A DNA stretch of 64,000 nt from an uncultured Hyphomicrobiaceae bacterium (GCA_947258705.1 CAMYJA010000004.1:62001-126000); one strand, 5' to 3'; shown: positions 53,501 to 63,364, counted from the stretch's first letter. Notes: generated from the letters alone by a model not told the origin. A program made the numbers and translations.

Positions 53501-54136
53501 TTGAATAGCGGCGGCACCGGTAATGGCAGCATTTTGAAGAACACGGCATTTTCTCTGGCGCGCTCCATCGACCGGATGAACGATGCGGTCGGCCGGTGGG
53601 CGGCATGGCTGGCGCTGGCGATGGTGCTGGTGCAATTCGCCATAGTCATCGCGCGGTATGTTTTTCATATTGGCAATACGGCGGCGCAGGAATCCATCTG
53701 GTATATGCACGGGCTGATTTTCATGCTCGGGGCCGGATATACGCTTCTTTACGACGGGCATGTGCGTGTCGATGTTTTTTACCGCGAGATTGGCGCGCGT
53801 AAAAAAGCCATGATCGACGCGCTGGGTGTTCTCTTGTTCCTCCTGCCGCTCTGCGCCCTTACCATCCGCCTGAGCTGGAGCTATGTGCTGGATGCCTGGT
53901 ATAATTTCAGCAGCGGCAGATGGGTGCTCGAGGGATCGACCGAGGTATCGGGCCTGCCGCTCATTTTTCTCCTGAAAACGGCGATTCCGGTTTTTGCGAT
54001 CCTGCTCGGCCTTCAGGGTGTCTCGATGCTGATCAAGGCGCTGGCCTATCTGGGCGGCGTTACGGACGCTTATGGCGGCCCCGGTGGCGATGCATCCTCA
54101 AGCGGGTCCGTCCAAGCTTCTCGATCCGGAAATTAG
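53501..54136 (+). CDS. dctQ: TRAP transporter small permease
   Basis: 211 residues from TTG 53501 (GGGGGACGG upstream). Four membrane segments: WAAWLALAMVLVQFAIVIAR, WYMHGLIFMLGAGYTLLYDG, IDALGVLLFLLPLCALTIRL, LIFLLKTAIPVFAILLGLQG. It contains YDGHVRVDVFYREIGARKKA, the standard DctQ loop. Inner membrane partner of DctM. Confidence 0.92.
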   Translation: MNSGGTGNGSILKNTAFSLARSIDRMNDAVGRWAAWLALAMVLVQFAIVIARYVFHIGNTAAQESIWYMHGLIFMLGAGYTLLYDGHVRVDVFYREIGARKKAMIDALGVLLFLLPLCALTIRLSWSYVLDAWYNFSSGRWVLEGSTEVSGLPLIFLLKTAIPVFAILLGLQGVSMLIKALAYLGGVTDAYGGPGGDASSSGSVQASRSGN

Positions 54137-54150
54137 GGGCGGGGGAGGTC

Positions 54151-55860
54151 ATGGATCCGAGCGTTCTCGTCCTGCCGGAAACTCTGTGCCTGTTGATGGT
54201 GCTTTCTGTTTGCGGATGTCTTCTTCTCGGTTTTCCGGTGGCGTTCACGCTTGCCGGCGTGTCGATGCTGTTCGCCTATATCGGCACTTTCTTCGGCGTA
54301 TTCGATCTTTCGTTTCTGACAGCGTTTCCACAGCGGATTTTTGCCGTGATGACGCGGGAGGTGCTGGTCGCTGTGCCGCTGTTCGTCTTCATGGGGGTGA
54401 TGCTGGAGCGCTCGAAAGTCGCCGAGGAGCTTCTCGACAATATGGCGCGGGCCTTCGGATCGGTGCCTGGCGGCCTGGCATTTTCAGTGAGCATTGTCGG
54501 CATGTTGCTGGCGGCGTCGACCGGCATCGTCGGCGCCACAGTCGTCACCATGGGGCTTTTATCGCTGCCGACCATGTTGCGCCGGGGTTACGACAAGGGA
54601 TTTGCATGCGGCTCGATTGCCGCCTCGGGCACGCTCGGTCAGATCATTCCTCCCTCCATCGTGCTCGTACTGCTCGGCGACCAGCTCTCGGCGGCGTATC
54701 AGAAAGCACAGTTCGACATGAAGATCTTTGCGCCGGATACGGTGTCGGTGAACGATCTGTTCGCGGGGGCGCTTCTGCCCGGACTGATGCTGGTGGGGCT
54801 TTATCTCCTCTATCAGGGGATATACGCGGTTGTCCGGCCCGAAGGCACGCCGGCCGTGCCGCGCGACAAGCTGGCGCAGGAGGGTTCGGGATCGTTATGG
54901 CCGGATCTCGTTACCTCCCTGTTTGCGCCGCTTATCCTCATCATCGCCGTATTGGGATCGATTCTGGCCGGGCTTGCGTCGCCTTCGGAAGCGGCGGGGG
55001 TGGGCGCCATCGGCTCGCTCATGCTGGCGGGCCACCGTCTGGGACGGCGTCTCGGACGGCGTCCTGATGGGAGTAGCGACGGACATAGAGACGGGTGCAA
55101 GGATGCGCGGCACCGACGGACCATCATGACGGGCTTTTTCGCGCTCATTGCCCTGCTCGCTCTCGGGTCATTTTTCGATTTGCGAATTCAGCGGTCCCGG
55201 ATCGGCGCCATGGACTGGGCGATGATCTCATTGGCAATATTGCTGGCGGCGGTTCTCGCGCGGGGCGTTTTCGCGGCCGTGCGCTCGACATATTCGGCCT
55301 GTGACAAAACGGATCATGCGGGCACCACAGGGCGCGTGTCCGTTCTCGAGGATGTCGGGCGGCAGACGCTGAATATAACGACAATGGTGTTTGTCATCCT
55401 GATCGGGGCGAGCATGTTCAGCCTGGTTTTCCGGGGCTATCAGGGGGATGTCTATATCGAGCGCTTTTTAAGCGATCTCGGCGGCGGAACGATGGGGGCT
55501 GTACTCCTGGTCATGGCGGTGATGTTCGTGCTCGGATTTTTTCTCGACTTTCTCGAGATCATCTTCATCGTCGTGCCGATCGTTGCGCCTGTTCTTTTGC
55601 AAATGGACTTTGGCGGCGAGCCGATGAGCCCCGTCTGGCTCGGAGTGATGATGGGCATCAACCTTCAGGCATCGTTTTTGACACCGCCCTTCGGCTTTGC
55701 GCTGTTTTATCTCAGAGGCGTCGCGCCGAATACGGTGCGGACCATGGACATTTACCGCGGCGTGCTGCCCTTTGTCGCCATTCAGATCCTGGCGCTCTTT
55801 TTGTTGTGGACTTTCCCTGCCATCGCGACCTGGCTGCCAAACCGGATTTACGGTGGGTGA
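54151..55860 (+). CDS. dctM: TRAP transporter large permease
   Basis: 569 residues from ATG 54151 (GGGGGAGG upstream; the open frame extends 5' inside dctQ without family text). DctM signature regions: PVAFTLAGVSMLFAYIG, AVPLFVFMGVMLERSKVAEE, MLLAASTGIVGATVVTMGLL, GSIAASGTLGQIIPPSIVLV and LDFLEIIFIVVPIVAPVLLQ. Around residues 290-420 an insertion of cytosolic and membrane text (RLGRRLGRRPDGSSDGHRDG) makes it longer than the common 430-residue form, as in the mannitol/chloroaromatic type. It moves the substrate with Na+. Confidence 0.93.
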   Translation: MDPSVLVLPETLCLLMVLSVCGCLLLGFPVAFTLAGVSMLFAYIGTFFGVFDLSFLTAFPQRIFAVMTREVLVAVPLFVFMGVMLERSKVAEELLDNMARAFGSVPGGLAFSVSIVGMLLAASTGIVGATVVTMGLLSLPTMLRRGYDKGFACGSIAASGTLGQIIPPSIVLVLLGDQLSAAYQKAQFDMKIFAPDTVSVNDLFAGALLPGLMLVGLYLLYQGIYAVVRPEGTPAVPRDKLAQEGSGSLWPDLVTSLFAPLILIIAVLGSILAGLASPSEAAGVGAIGSLMLAGHRLGRRLGRRPDGSSDGHRDGCKDARHRRTIMTGFFALIALLALGSFFDLRIQRSRIGAMDWAMISLAILLAAVLARGVFAAVRSTYSACDKTDHAGTTGRVSVLEDVGRQTLNITTMVFVILIGASMFSLVFRGYQGDVYIERFLSDLGGGTMGAVLLVMAVMFVLGFFLDFLEIIFIVVPIVAPVLLQMDFGGEPMSPVWLGVMMGINLQASFLTPPFGFALFYLRGVAPNTVRTMDIYRGVLPFVAIQILALFLLWTFPAIATWLPNRIYGG

Positions 55861-55975
55861 AGGGACGCTTTTCGGCAATTCGCGGTTATCACTAACCCGC
55901 TCCCCCTTTTTGTCGTTAAACAAAGCGTGAACCGGCCCTTCTCCCGGGCGTTGGGCCGCACTATCTTGTAACTAT

Positions 55976-58900
55976 ATGGATTTGGGATATGTCTGGGCAG
56001 ATTCCGAGATTAGCGCTAGGCTGGCCCACATGCTCGACCGCAGTTCCGACAATCCGAACGCCGTTTCTCTCAGGGATAAATTCGATCTCTCAAAGCCGCG
56101 TGTGCTGCTTACGGGCGCGCAGGCCGTGGTGCGGCTTGCCCTCATGCAATACGAGCGGGACCAGCTGGCCGGACATAATACTGCAGGCTATGTGACCGGA
56201 TACCGCGGTTCGCCCATCGCCGGGCTCGAGAGCCAGTTTGCGCGGGCGAAAGACCTGACGGACAAGGCGAATATTCTGTTTCATCCGGAAGTGAATGAAG
56301 ACCTCGCGGCGACCGCCCTTTGGGGCGCGCAACAGGCGGAACTTCGCGGAGAGGGAAAATATGACGGTGTTTTCGGCATCTGGTACGGCAAGGGGCCGGG
56401 TGTCGACCGGTCGGGCGACGCCTTCCGCCACGCCAATCATGCCGGAACTTCCTGCCTGGGTGGCGTGCTGGCGCTGATGGGAGACGATCACACCTGCGAA
56501 TCCTCCACCTCCGCGCATCAGAGCGAGTTCGCATTCGTCGATGCGATGATCCCCATACTCAATCCCTGCAACGTGCAGGAAATACTGGATTTCGGACTTA
56601 TCGGGATTGCCATGTCGCGCTTTTCGGGCGCGTGGGTCGGCGTTAAATGCGTGAAGGACAATATGGAATCGACCGGTAATGCGGACGGCCGGATCGACCG
56701 CGTACAAATCAGCACGCCTGAGGATTTCGAGATGCCGGAAGGCGGTCTGAACATACGCCTGCACGACACGGCGCTTGAGAAGGAAGCGCGGCTTCACGAT
56801 TACAAGCGCGACGCGATATTGGCCTTCGCGCGGGCGAACGGGATCGACCGTCAAGTCTGGCAGAGTGCCAAAGGGAGCCGGATTGGCATCATATCGACCG
56901 GTAAAAGCTATCTCGATGTTTTGCAGGCGCTGGAAAATCTGGGCATCGACGAAGCGCGGGCGAAAGATCTCGGGATTTGTCTTTACAAAGTCGGCCTGGT
57001 CTGGCCGCTGGAGCCCGTGGGCCTTGCGGAATTCGTCGAAGGGCTCGATCTGGTCATGGTGGTGGAAGAGAAGCGATCGCTTATCGAGACGCAGATCAAG
57101 GAGCAGCTTTACGGGGAAGCGGGCGCGCCTCAAGTGGTCGGCAAGAAGGACGAGGCGGGCAATGTCCTGTTCGCCGCGAAAGGCGCACTTGATCCCCTCG
57201 ATATTTCCCTGGCAATCGGCGGGCGGATTTTGAGCCTTACCGACGACAGGGAAATAAAAGCCCGGCTTGCCAAGCTCAATCCGCTGCGCGCGCGGCTGTT
57301 GCGTGGTGAGGAAATCGCCGTCCGCGTGCCCTATTTTTGCGCGGGGTGCCCGCATAATTCCTCGACGACGGTGCCATCGGGATCACGGGCCTATGCGGGA
57401 ATCGGTTGCCATTACATGGTTCAGTGGATGGACCGCGATACGGAGGGTTTTACCCAAATGGGCGCCGAGGGCGCCAACTGGATCGGCGAAGCGCCTTTTT
57501 CAAAACGAAAACATGTCTTTCAGAACATCGGCGATGGAACCTATATCCATTCGGGAATACTGCCGATCAGGGCGGCGATTGCAGCGGGCACCAATGTGAC
57601 CTTCAAGGTTCTTTACAACGATGCGGTTGCGATGACCGGCGGGCAGGCGCTGGATGGCGGCCTGAGCGTTGCGGACATGGCCAGGCAACTGGCGGCCGAG
57701 GGCGTCAATAAGCTGGCCATTGTTTCGGACAAGCCGGAGCCGTATGAGGTCATGGCGGGACTGCCGCCGGGCACGGAGATTTACGGCCGCGACCGGCTGG
57801 ATCATGTGCAGAGGGAATTGTCGCATATTCCCGGCGTGACGGCTCTTATTTATGAGCAGACATGCGCCGCGGAGCTGCGGCGGCGGCGGAAACGCGGAAG
57901 TTCTCCCGATCCGGCCAAAAGAATTTTCATCAACAAGGCGGTCTGCGAAGGCTGCGGCGATTGCGGCGTACAGTCGAACTGCGTTGCGATTGTACCGGTG
58001 TCGACCGAGCATGGCCGCAAACGAGAGATCGACCAGACGGCCTGTAACAAGGATTATTCCTGTCTCGACGGTTTCTGCCCGAGTTTTGTGACCGTCCATG
58101 GCGGTACACTGAAGCGCGATGCCGGGCTCGGGCAGAACGAAAAAATCCTGGACGTGATTGCCGAGATCCCGGAGCCGGAATTGCCGGCACTCGATGTGCC
58201 CTATTCGGTCATTGTCAATGGCGTCGGCGGGACGGGTGTCGTGACGGTCAGCGCCATTCTCGGTCAGGCGGCGCATATCGAAAGTCTGGGATTCGGTTCT
58301 ATCGACATGACCGGCCTGGCGCAAAAAGGCGGTGCGGTCGCCTGTCATCTGAGATTTGGCCGGAGTGCCGGCGATATACATGCGATACGGGTGGGCGTGG
58401 CGGGTGCCGATCTCATTATCGGCGGCGACATTATTGTTTCCGGATCACACAAAATCCTTGAAACAATCCATCCCGGATCGACCAGGCTCGTGGTGAACGA
58501 CCACCCGGTCATGACGGGCGACTTTACCCGTGCGCCTGATTTAAGCCTGCCCATGGGGGCGCTCCGGAACGCTATTGAGGAAAGTGCCGGGGCTGCGCAG
58601 GTGGATTTTATCGACGCGCATTTTGCGACCGGAAAACTATTCGGCTCAACCATTCATGCGAATATGTTTCTCATGGGATTTGCCTATCAGGCAGGATGTA
58701 TTCCCCTCCGTCTGCAATCGATCGAGGATGCCATACGCATTAACGGCGTGGAGGTGGAGACCAATCTGAAGGCGTTTCGGTTCGGGCGACTGGCGGCGCA
58801 TGACCGGACATCGCTGGCGCGCCTGATCGGTTCCGGCGAAGAGGGAGGGGATGTGCCGGGAGAGGCCGATACGCTCAAAGAAATTGTCGAGCGGAACGCG

Positions 58901-59548
58901 GCGTTTCTCACCGAATATCAAGACGAGAATCTGGCCGACCGGTACGAACGCAAACTCGCTTCAGTCGCGGATATGGAGCAGCGGCGCGCGCCCGGTCATG
59001 ACGGGTTTGCGGTCGAGGTTGCGAAAAGCTATTTCAAATTGTTGAGCTACAAGGACGAATATGAGGTGGCGCGGCTATTTTCAAACGGTGCGTTCGAAAC
59101 TGCGCTCGAGGAGCAATTCGATGGGCCGTACCGTCTTGAATTTCATCTGGCGCCGCCATTGCTCGCGCGCCGCCACCCCGATAGCGGGCTCCCCCTCAAG
59201 CGCCGGTTCGGGGCCTGGATGATGCCGGTCTTCCGCAGGCTCGCCAAACTCAAGACCCTGCGTGGTTCCCGTTTCGATATTTTCGCCTATTCGAAAGAAC
59301 GGAAAATGGATGTACAGCTCATAACAGACTTTGAAAACATGCTGGACATGGTCGTTCCGCGCCTGTCGCCGTCAAATCACGGGCAAGCGGTCGAACTCGC
59401 GCGATTGGCGCAAAAAATACGCGGTTTCGGGCATGTCAGAATGGAGGCTGTGAGGCGTTCGAAGGCGAGGGAACGGGAGCTTCTCGATGGCTTTCGCGAA
59501 AATCTCGATGCCTTTTCCGAAAACAAGGGGTCGCCCGAAGCGGCCTGA
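55976..59548 (+). CDS. Indolepyruvate ferredoxin oxidoreductase, fused alpha/beta
   Basis: 1190 residues as read from 55976; the ATG at 56030 (MLDRSSDNPNAVSLRDKFDL) is a likely alternative start. Domains: pyrimidine-binding alpha region (VRLALMQYERDQLAGHNTAG, YVTGYRGSPIAGLESQFARA), FCAGCPHNSSTTVPSG near 455, TPP-binding GDGTYIHSGILPIRAAIAAG and VLYNDAVAMTGGQALDGG. A cysteine cluster lies near 655-700 (CEGCGDCGVQSNC, CNKDYSCLDGFC), then the gamma domain VIVNGVGGTGVVTVSAILGQ. It oxidatively decarboxylates aryl pyruvates to acyl-CoA in the cytosol. It sits 115 bases after the 2-oxoacid TRAP operon. Confidence 0.93.
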   Translation: MDLGYVWADSEISARLAHMLDRSSDNPNAVSLRDKFDLSKPRVLLTGAQAVVRLALMQYERDQLAGHNTAGYVTGYRGSPIAGLESQFARAKDLTDKANILFHPEVNEDLAATALWGAQQAELRGEGKYDGVFGIWYGKGPGVDRSGDAFRHANHAGTSCLGGVLALMGDDHTCESSTSAHQSEFAFVDAMIPILNPCNVQEILDFGLIGIAMSRFSGAWVGVKCVKDNMESTGNADGRIDRVQISTPEDFEMPEGGLNIRLHDTALEKEARLHDYKRDAILAFARANGIDRQVWQSAKGSRIGIISTGKSYLDVLQALENLGIDEARAKDLGICLYKVGLVWPLEPVGLAEFVEGLDLVMVVEEKRSLIETQIKEQLYGEAGAPQVVGKKDEAGNVLFAAKGALDPLDISLAIGGRILSLTDDREIKARLAKLNPLRARLLRGEEIAVRVPYFCAGCPHNSSTTVPSGSRAYAGIGCHYMVQWMDRDTEGFTQMGAEGANWIGEAPFSKRKHVFQNIGDGTYIHSGILPIRAAIAAGTNVTFKVLYNDAVAMTGGQALDGGLSVADMARQLAAEGVNKLAIVSDKPEPYEVMAGLPPGTEIYGRDRLDHVQRELSHIPGVTALIYEQTCAAELRRRRKRGSSPDPAKRIFINKAVCEGCGDCGVQSNCVAIVPVSTEHGRKREIDQTACNKDYSCLDGFCPSFVTVHGGTLKRDAGLGQNEKILDVIAEIPEPELPALDVPYSVIVNGVGGTGVVTVSAILGQAAHIESLGFGSIDMTGLAQKGGAVACHLRFGRSAGDIHAIRVGVAGADLIIGGDIIVSGSHKILETIHPGSTRLVVNDHPVMTGDFTRAPDLSLPMGALRNAIEESAGAAQVDFIDAHFATGKLFGSTIHANMFLMGFAYQAGCIPLRLQSIEDAIRINGVEVETNLKAFRFGRLAAHDRTSLARLIGSGEEGGDVPGEADTLKEIVERNAAFLTEYQDENLADRYERKLASVADMEQRRAPGHDGFAVEVAKSYFKLLSYKDEYEVARLFSNGAFETALEEQFDGPYRLEFHLAPPLLARRHPDSGLPLKRRFGAWMMPVFRRLAKLKTLRGSRFDIFAYSKERKMDVQLITDFENMLDMVVPRLSPSNHGQAVELARLAQKIRGFGHVRMEAVRRSKARERELLDGFRENLDAFSENKGSPEAA

Positions 59549-59632
59549 CCGGCGGCATTCGAACATGCTCTGATATTCGCCTGCAACACGCAATTCCGCC
59601 CTGTTTTCAGGGATTTTGAAGCGGGCAGGGCG

Positions 59633-60382
59633 CTATTGGTTCAAGCGTTGGCGCAGCCAGGTCACCAATTGCTTCTGACATCCACGCCGGTGCAGGGTTC
59701 GCAGAATATCATCGCCACCCAGCATGGCGCGCTCGACCATGCGGAAGTTGACCGTGCGTTCGGTCCGATCGGTTAAAAGAAAACCGTAACTGCTTTTGTC
59801 CGTGGGATGCAGCCGGTCCGGCCAAAGCGCCGTCTTTTGTCCCTCGCCCCATGAGACCGTAACGGATTTGTCCGATGCGGTATGCCTCAATGTCATCTTG
59901 TTCTGGGTGAGATTGCGAGGGCGCAATAATATGAGCTGTTCGCCTTCGGCAAAGCAGAAGGTGCCGGTTGTTTCGGCCGGTATCGACGTCCAGGAAAACT
60001 CAGGCGGGCGCATCGCCGAGGGACGGCCGACGCGGCGCACGGCGGCAAATCCCGAATCGTCCTTCCTGTTGTTCTTGACGACATCGACAAGCCGCTTGAA
60101 AAGACCGGCGTCCGATTTTTCACCTTTCGAGATTTTCGACAAATTGCCGTCAAAGGGGCCCTTGAGCGTCTTCGTCGCTCCGGAGGGCAGAATGAGCTGG
60201 ACCGATTTTCCGGCTGGAATTTTCAGCCGGGAATTGTCCTTGAGTATCTGACCGGATTTAAGCCCTGGCGCGCCCGATGAGAGAATTATGATATCCGCAT
60301 AAGCGTGGGTAACAACCAGAAGGTTGAGCGCCAATGCTCCCAACAATGCGTAAATTGAAGATTTCACATGATTTGGCCTCAT
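59633..60382 (-). CDS. Secreted FecR/DUF-type protein partnering a CHASE2 protein
   Basis: 249 residues. A signal peptide (IYALLGALALNLLVVTHAYA) precedes a small beta domain DIIILSSGAPGLKSGQILKD, SVQLILPSGATKTLKGPFDG that is shaped like FecR-type proteins. A C-terminal region has a conserved look (FCFAEGEQLILLRPRNLTQN, RAMLGGDDILRTLHRRGCQK). Function unknown; it follows the CHASE2 gene by 21 bases, so they form an operon and may act together in the periplasm. Confidence 0.65.
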   Translation of the reverse strand: MRPNHVKSSIYALLGALALNLLVVTHAYADIIILSSGAPGLKSGQILKDNSRLKIPAGKSVQLILPSGATKTLKGPFDGNLSKISKGEKSDAGLFKRLVDVVKNNRKDDSGFAAVRRVGRPSAMRPPEFSWTSIPAETTGTFCFAEGEQLILLRPRNLTQNKMTLRHTASDKSVTVSWGEGQKTALWPDRLHPTDKSSYGFLLTDRTERTVNFRMVERAMLGGDDILRTLHRRGCQKQLVTWLRQRLNQ

Positions 60383-60403
60383 CGTGGTTCTCCTTCAAAT
60401 TGA

Positions 60404-61576
60404 CTATGCCTGCAGCGCCTTTTTGCCTGCCGTTCCGAGATAATAGCCGCCGCTGATCCCGAGCACCCAGGCAATAAAGGGCGTTGTGAAGGGGAGAATA
60501 ATCCGGAATTGTGAAAAGACGAAGAAATCGGCGGCAATCAATATGAAAGTGGCGGCGAGCCCGGCGAGGAAGTCGAAACGCTTGAGACGGAAACGCCATC
60601 CAAGGATGACGCCGATCAAAGCGATGGCAATCAGTATGGGCCATTCATAGGCTTTTTCCAGATGATGGATACGGCGTCCGTCGAGTATCTGGGCGAGGAT
60701 ATGGGCATGGACCTGAATACCGATCATATTTTCGCCTTCGGATTTTTTCAGCGGGGTGGCATGCCGGTCGGCGTCCTGGAAATCAGCGCCGATGAGGACG
60801 AGCTTGTCCTTGAGCTTTGCCGCCAGCGTTTTGGCAACCGGGCTTTCCGGGTTTGCCGAAAACCTCGTGATGGCATGGGCCGGGATTTTTAAAAAAGTGT
60901 CCGAACCGTCCTTCGGAGCCCTGAGCCAGGCGATGCGGTCCGGCGATTTTAACAGATCGGCGTCGACGGCCTGGGCGATGCGTCCGGCAAAGCTTACGGG
61001 GTATGTTTTACCCGGATGGGGAGGCGATGTGTATCTGATGACATTGTCGGCGTCGCGCCGGACATTGAGATATCCGATTTTTCGTCCTGTGGATTGCAGA
61101 AATTCTGTCTGGAACTTACGCTGCCTGTCATTGAGGTTTACGCGCTCATCAAGCGCGCCGAGGATGATTTCTGCCTGAGCGGATTCCAGGGCGACCTTCA
61201 GGCTCCGGTCCTTGTCCGTCTCGGTCGGCTGATCGAAAATGATATCAAGAGCGATGGCTTTGGCCCCTGATTGATCGGCGAAATTGACAAGCTGAGCCAG
61301 CAGGCCGCGGTGAATTGGCGAACGATAGGGGTAGCTGCTCAACGTATCCTCGGAGATCGTGATGATGGCGATTTGCGGGTACTGGCTTTTTTTCTGGTCG
61401 GAAAAAAGCGCCGTGCGCCAATCCGCCGTCCAGTGCTCCATCTGCAGAAGGGCCGGCGCGATGCGGGGGATGAAAAAGAGGCCGGCGGCGACCACCCCGA
61501 CATATAACAGTCCAAGGAACAGCCGCAAAACCGGGAAGCTCTGCTGTCGTTCGATGGCCGGTTTGCGCTCACTCAT
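60404..61576 (-). CDS. CHASE2 sensor protein without output domain
   Basis: 390 residues from ATG 61576 (GGGGGGAAACAAT upstream). An N-terminal membrane helix (LRLFLGLLYVGVVAAGLFF) leads to an extracytoplasmic CHASE2 domain at about 40-290 (IAIITISEDTLSSYPYRSPI, AKAIALDIIFDQPTETDKDR, KDKLVLIGADFQDADRHATP, GIQVHAHILAQILDGRRIHH). Three membrane helices close it (WPILIAIALIGVILGWRF, FLAGLAATFILIAADFFVF, PFIAWVLGISGGYYLGTA). The usual kinase, cyclase or GGDEF output is missing, so signalling must pass through a partner. Confidence 0.85.
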   Translation of the reverse strand: MSERKPAIERQQSFPVLRLFLGLLYVGVVAAGLFFIPRIAPALLQMEHWTADWRTALFSDQKKSQYPQIAIITISEDTLSSYPYRSPIHRGLLAQLVNFADQSGAKAIALDIIFDQPTETDKDRSLKVALESAQAEIILGALDERVNLNDRQRKFQTEFLQSTGRKIGYLNVRRDADNVIRYTSPPHPGKTYPVSFAGRIAQAVDADLLKSPDRIAWLRAPKDGSDTFLKIPAHAITRFSANPESPVAKTLAAKLKDKLVLIGADFQDADRHATPLKKSEGENMIGIQVHAHILAQILDGRRIHHLEKAYEWPILIAIALIGVILGWRFRLKRFDFLAGLAATFILIAADFFVFSQFRIILPFTTPFIAWVLGISGGYYLGTAGKKALQA

Positions 61577-61913
61577 ATTGTTTCCCCCCAATATAGCTCG
61601 GATCCGGAGCAGACTAGAACATGATCATAGGCCGTGTGAACATGTTCCGGTTCATTTTGTCCGCCTCACATGAGCGGCACCCGTGCGTTGATATTGCGGT
61701 TTTATTTTCCCCGCACTTTCAAATAACAATTAAAAGTTGTGTATTAGTAATAACAACTACTATAAATAGTGGTTAAAACAGTGCATAGTTTTGACGTTCA
61801 CAGCGTGATCATCACTTTTACGGGTCGTGAGCCACAGGCCGACATCTTTTGTTCTTGAGGTTGCCGGCTTCCTGCCTCCCCCTCCGGCAGGACGGTTTTT
61901 GCGGGGAAACCAA
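61577..61913. other. Gene-free AT-rich stretch between the CHASE2 and receiver-like genes
   Basis: A 337-base divergent spacer. It includes an AT-rich core (61720-61780) with short inverted pieces AAAAGTTGT/ACAACT, and a GCCTCCCCCTCCGGCAGGAC segment near 61874. No gene or known RNA seen; probably promoters for both flanking genes. Confidence 0.45.
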
Positions 61914-62525
61914 ATGACCAATGATTGTATGACATGTTCTGAATATCTTGTGCGGCGACATGTGATGACTGTTGCGCGGTATTTCATGCCGGACTCCAGC
62001 CGGGCGCTTATCGCCACACATGATGCGGGGCTCGGCGGGTCCATCCAGGCACTTCTTCGTGTGGTCTTCGGGTATCGCCCTGATGTCCGGGTTGTGAGCA
62101 CGATGGGGCAGCTGCTGGATGGGCTTGCCGATCGCTCCTTCGATTTGGCCATCATGGACGATCATATTTTTACGGGTCGCGGTATTGGGAACCCTCCCCT
62201 GGATTGGACGGTCGGCCTTGAGAGCCGCGCCATCATCATTTCCCGATCGCACCGATCGGCGGCCTTTTCAGGATATAAAGGTTTGAGCGTGGTGGATGTC
62301 ATCCATCCCGACCGGCTCGACAGTGTCCGGCTTTCGGAGGCCTATATCCGTGCCTGCACTTTTGCCGCGCTTGACGCGCGCGGAGGCGAGGTCGAGAGAA
62401 AGGGAGCGGAGGGAAATGCCAGCCGGTTGAAGGAGGGCGGGATCGCGATGAGGCATGGCTCCGCACCGGGGCCGTCAAGGCGGACTGGAGAGCGCAAAAA
62501 AGCGATGGAAAAAATGACGGACTAG
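61914..62525 (+). CDS. Receiver-domain-like protein
   Basis: 203 residues from ATG 61914 (GGGGAAACCAA upstream). The middle (about 29-147) looks like a degenerate response-regulator receiver: SRALIATHDAGLGGSIQALL, DVRVVSTMGQLLDGLADRSF, DLAIMDDHIF (candidate phospho-Asp), RAIIISRSHRSAAFSGYKGL (Ser/Thr position), VVDVIHPDRLDSVRLSEAYI. The acidic pair before the phospho-Asp is not conserved and the Lys of receivers is not clear. The basic tail (SAPGPSRRTGERKKAMEKM) is uncharacterised. Confidence 0.55.
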   Translation: MTNDCMTCSEYLVRRHVMTVARYFMPDSSRALIATHDAGLGGSIQALLRVVFGYRPDVRVVSTMGQLLDGLADRSFDLAIMDDHIFTGRGIGNPPLDWTVGLESRAIIISRSHRSAAFSGYKGLSVVDVIHPDRLDSVRLSEAYIRACTFAALDARGGEVERKGAEGNASRLKEGGIAMRHGSAPGPSRRTGERKKAMEKMTD

Positions 62526-62536
62526 AAATCAAAGCG

Positions 62537-63226
62537 CTATCCGCGGCGTTGGCTTGCCAGTTTCTCGATATCACCGGCAGAGAAACTACCGGCTTCGATG
62601 ATCTTTCTGGCGGCTTCGAAATCCTTGCGATTGAATTTCGTCCTCACCGGAATGCTGGGGTCGGGGCCGATGGTCCTGGTGCGGAATTTACAGATCTTTT
62701 TTTCTTCCTCCGTCAGCCCCATGGATTCGGGTTTATATTTGCCTTCGCATATGTTTCGTCTGCTGACCGATTTCCATTTTGGACCGAACTGGATGACGGC
62801 GTAGTACATGACATTGGCTTTCGATTTGGAGACGCCGCTGGTGATCATGGCGTCGTAAAAAACGCGGTGAACCTGTTTGGCGGGGCGGACGCGTGTTTCA
62901 CAGAAGAAGTCGTGAACGACAGAGGCATCGCGGTAGAGGCCCGTGAAGGGGGAGCCGACCACCGACCAGAGGTATTTCGGTATGGAAGCGCCATTGATTT
63001 CGGTTTTTTCCGGCACGCCCCAGCGGACATTGTTGGGATCGACATATTCGAAGGCTTTTGCAACCTCCATATTGCGGCCGCCGGGCAGGCTTCTGAGGAG
63101 TATTTCGCCATTGTACCGACCGGCTGCCTGGGATTTGTTCAGCATCGTCGTCAATGCCAGATTATCGGAATTCGCACATCCGGCGAGAAGCAATGCCAAT
63201 GATATTAAGATAAAGCCTGATTTCAT
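62537..63226 (-). CDS. DUF1353 lipoprotein
   Basis: 229 residues from ATG 63226. A lipobox is clear (ISLALLLAGCANSDNLALTT, Cys acylated). The DUF1353 domain includes FEYVDPNNVRWGVPEKTEIN, GASIPKYLWSVVGSPFTGLY, RDASVVHDFFCETRVRPAKQ and RVFYDAMITSGVSKSKANVM. The HDFFC and YRDA text is typical and is shared with phage-associated relatives, but function is unknown. Membrane-anchored, probably outer membrane. The region C-terminal of the domain (about 160-229) is charged. Confidence 0.8.
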   Translation of the reverse strand: MKSGFILISLALLLAGCANSDNLALTTMLNKSQAAGRYNGEILLRSLPGGRNMEVAKAFEYVDPNNVRWGVPEKTEINGASIPKYLWSVVGSPFTGLYRDASVVHDFFCETRVRPAKQVHRVFYDAMITSGVSKSKANVMYYAVIQFGPKWKSVSRRNICEGKYKPESMGLTEEEKKICKFRTRTIGPDPSIPVRTKFNRKDFEAARKIIEAGSFSAGDIEKLASQRRG

Positions 63227-63364
63227 GACGCAAGCCCACATTGTCCAATCGATGAGCTGGATAATTTAACGCAAAGCGCGTTTTAAGTAAGGCACTGATG
63301 CGCAGATTTGCAAAATGTTTTGCCGGGTGGTGTGCGCACACAACAATGCAAGGTATGGTGTTTG

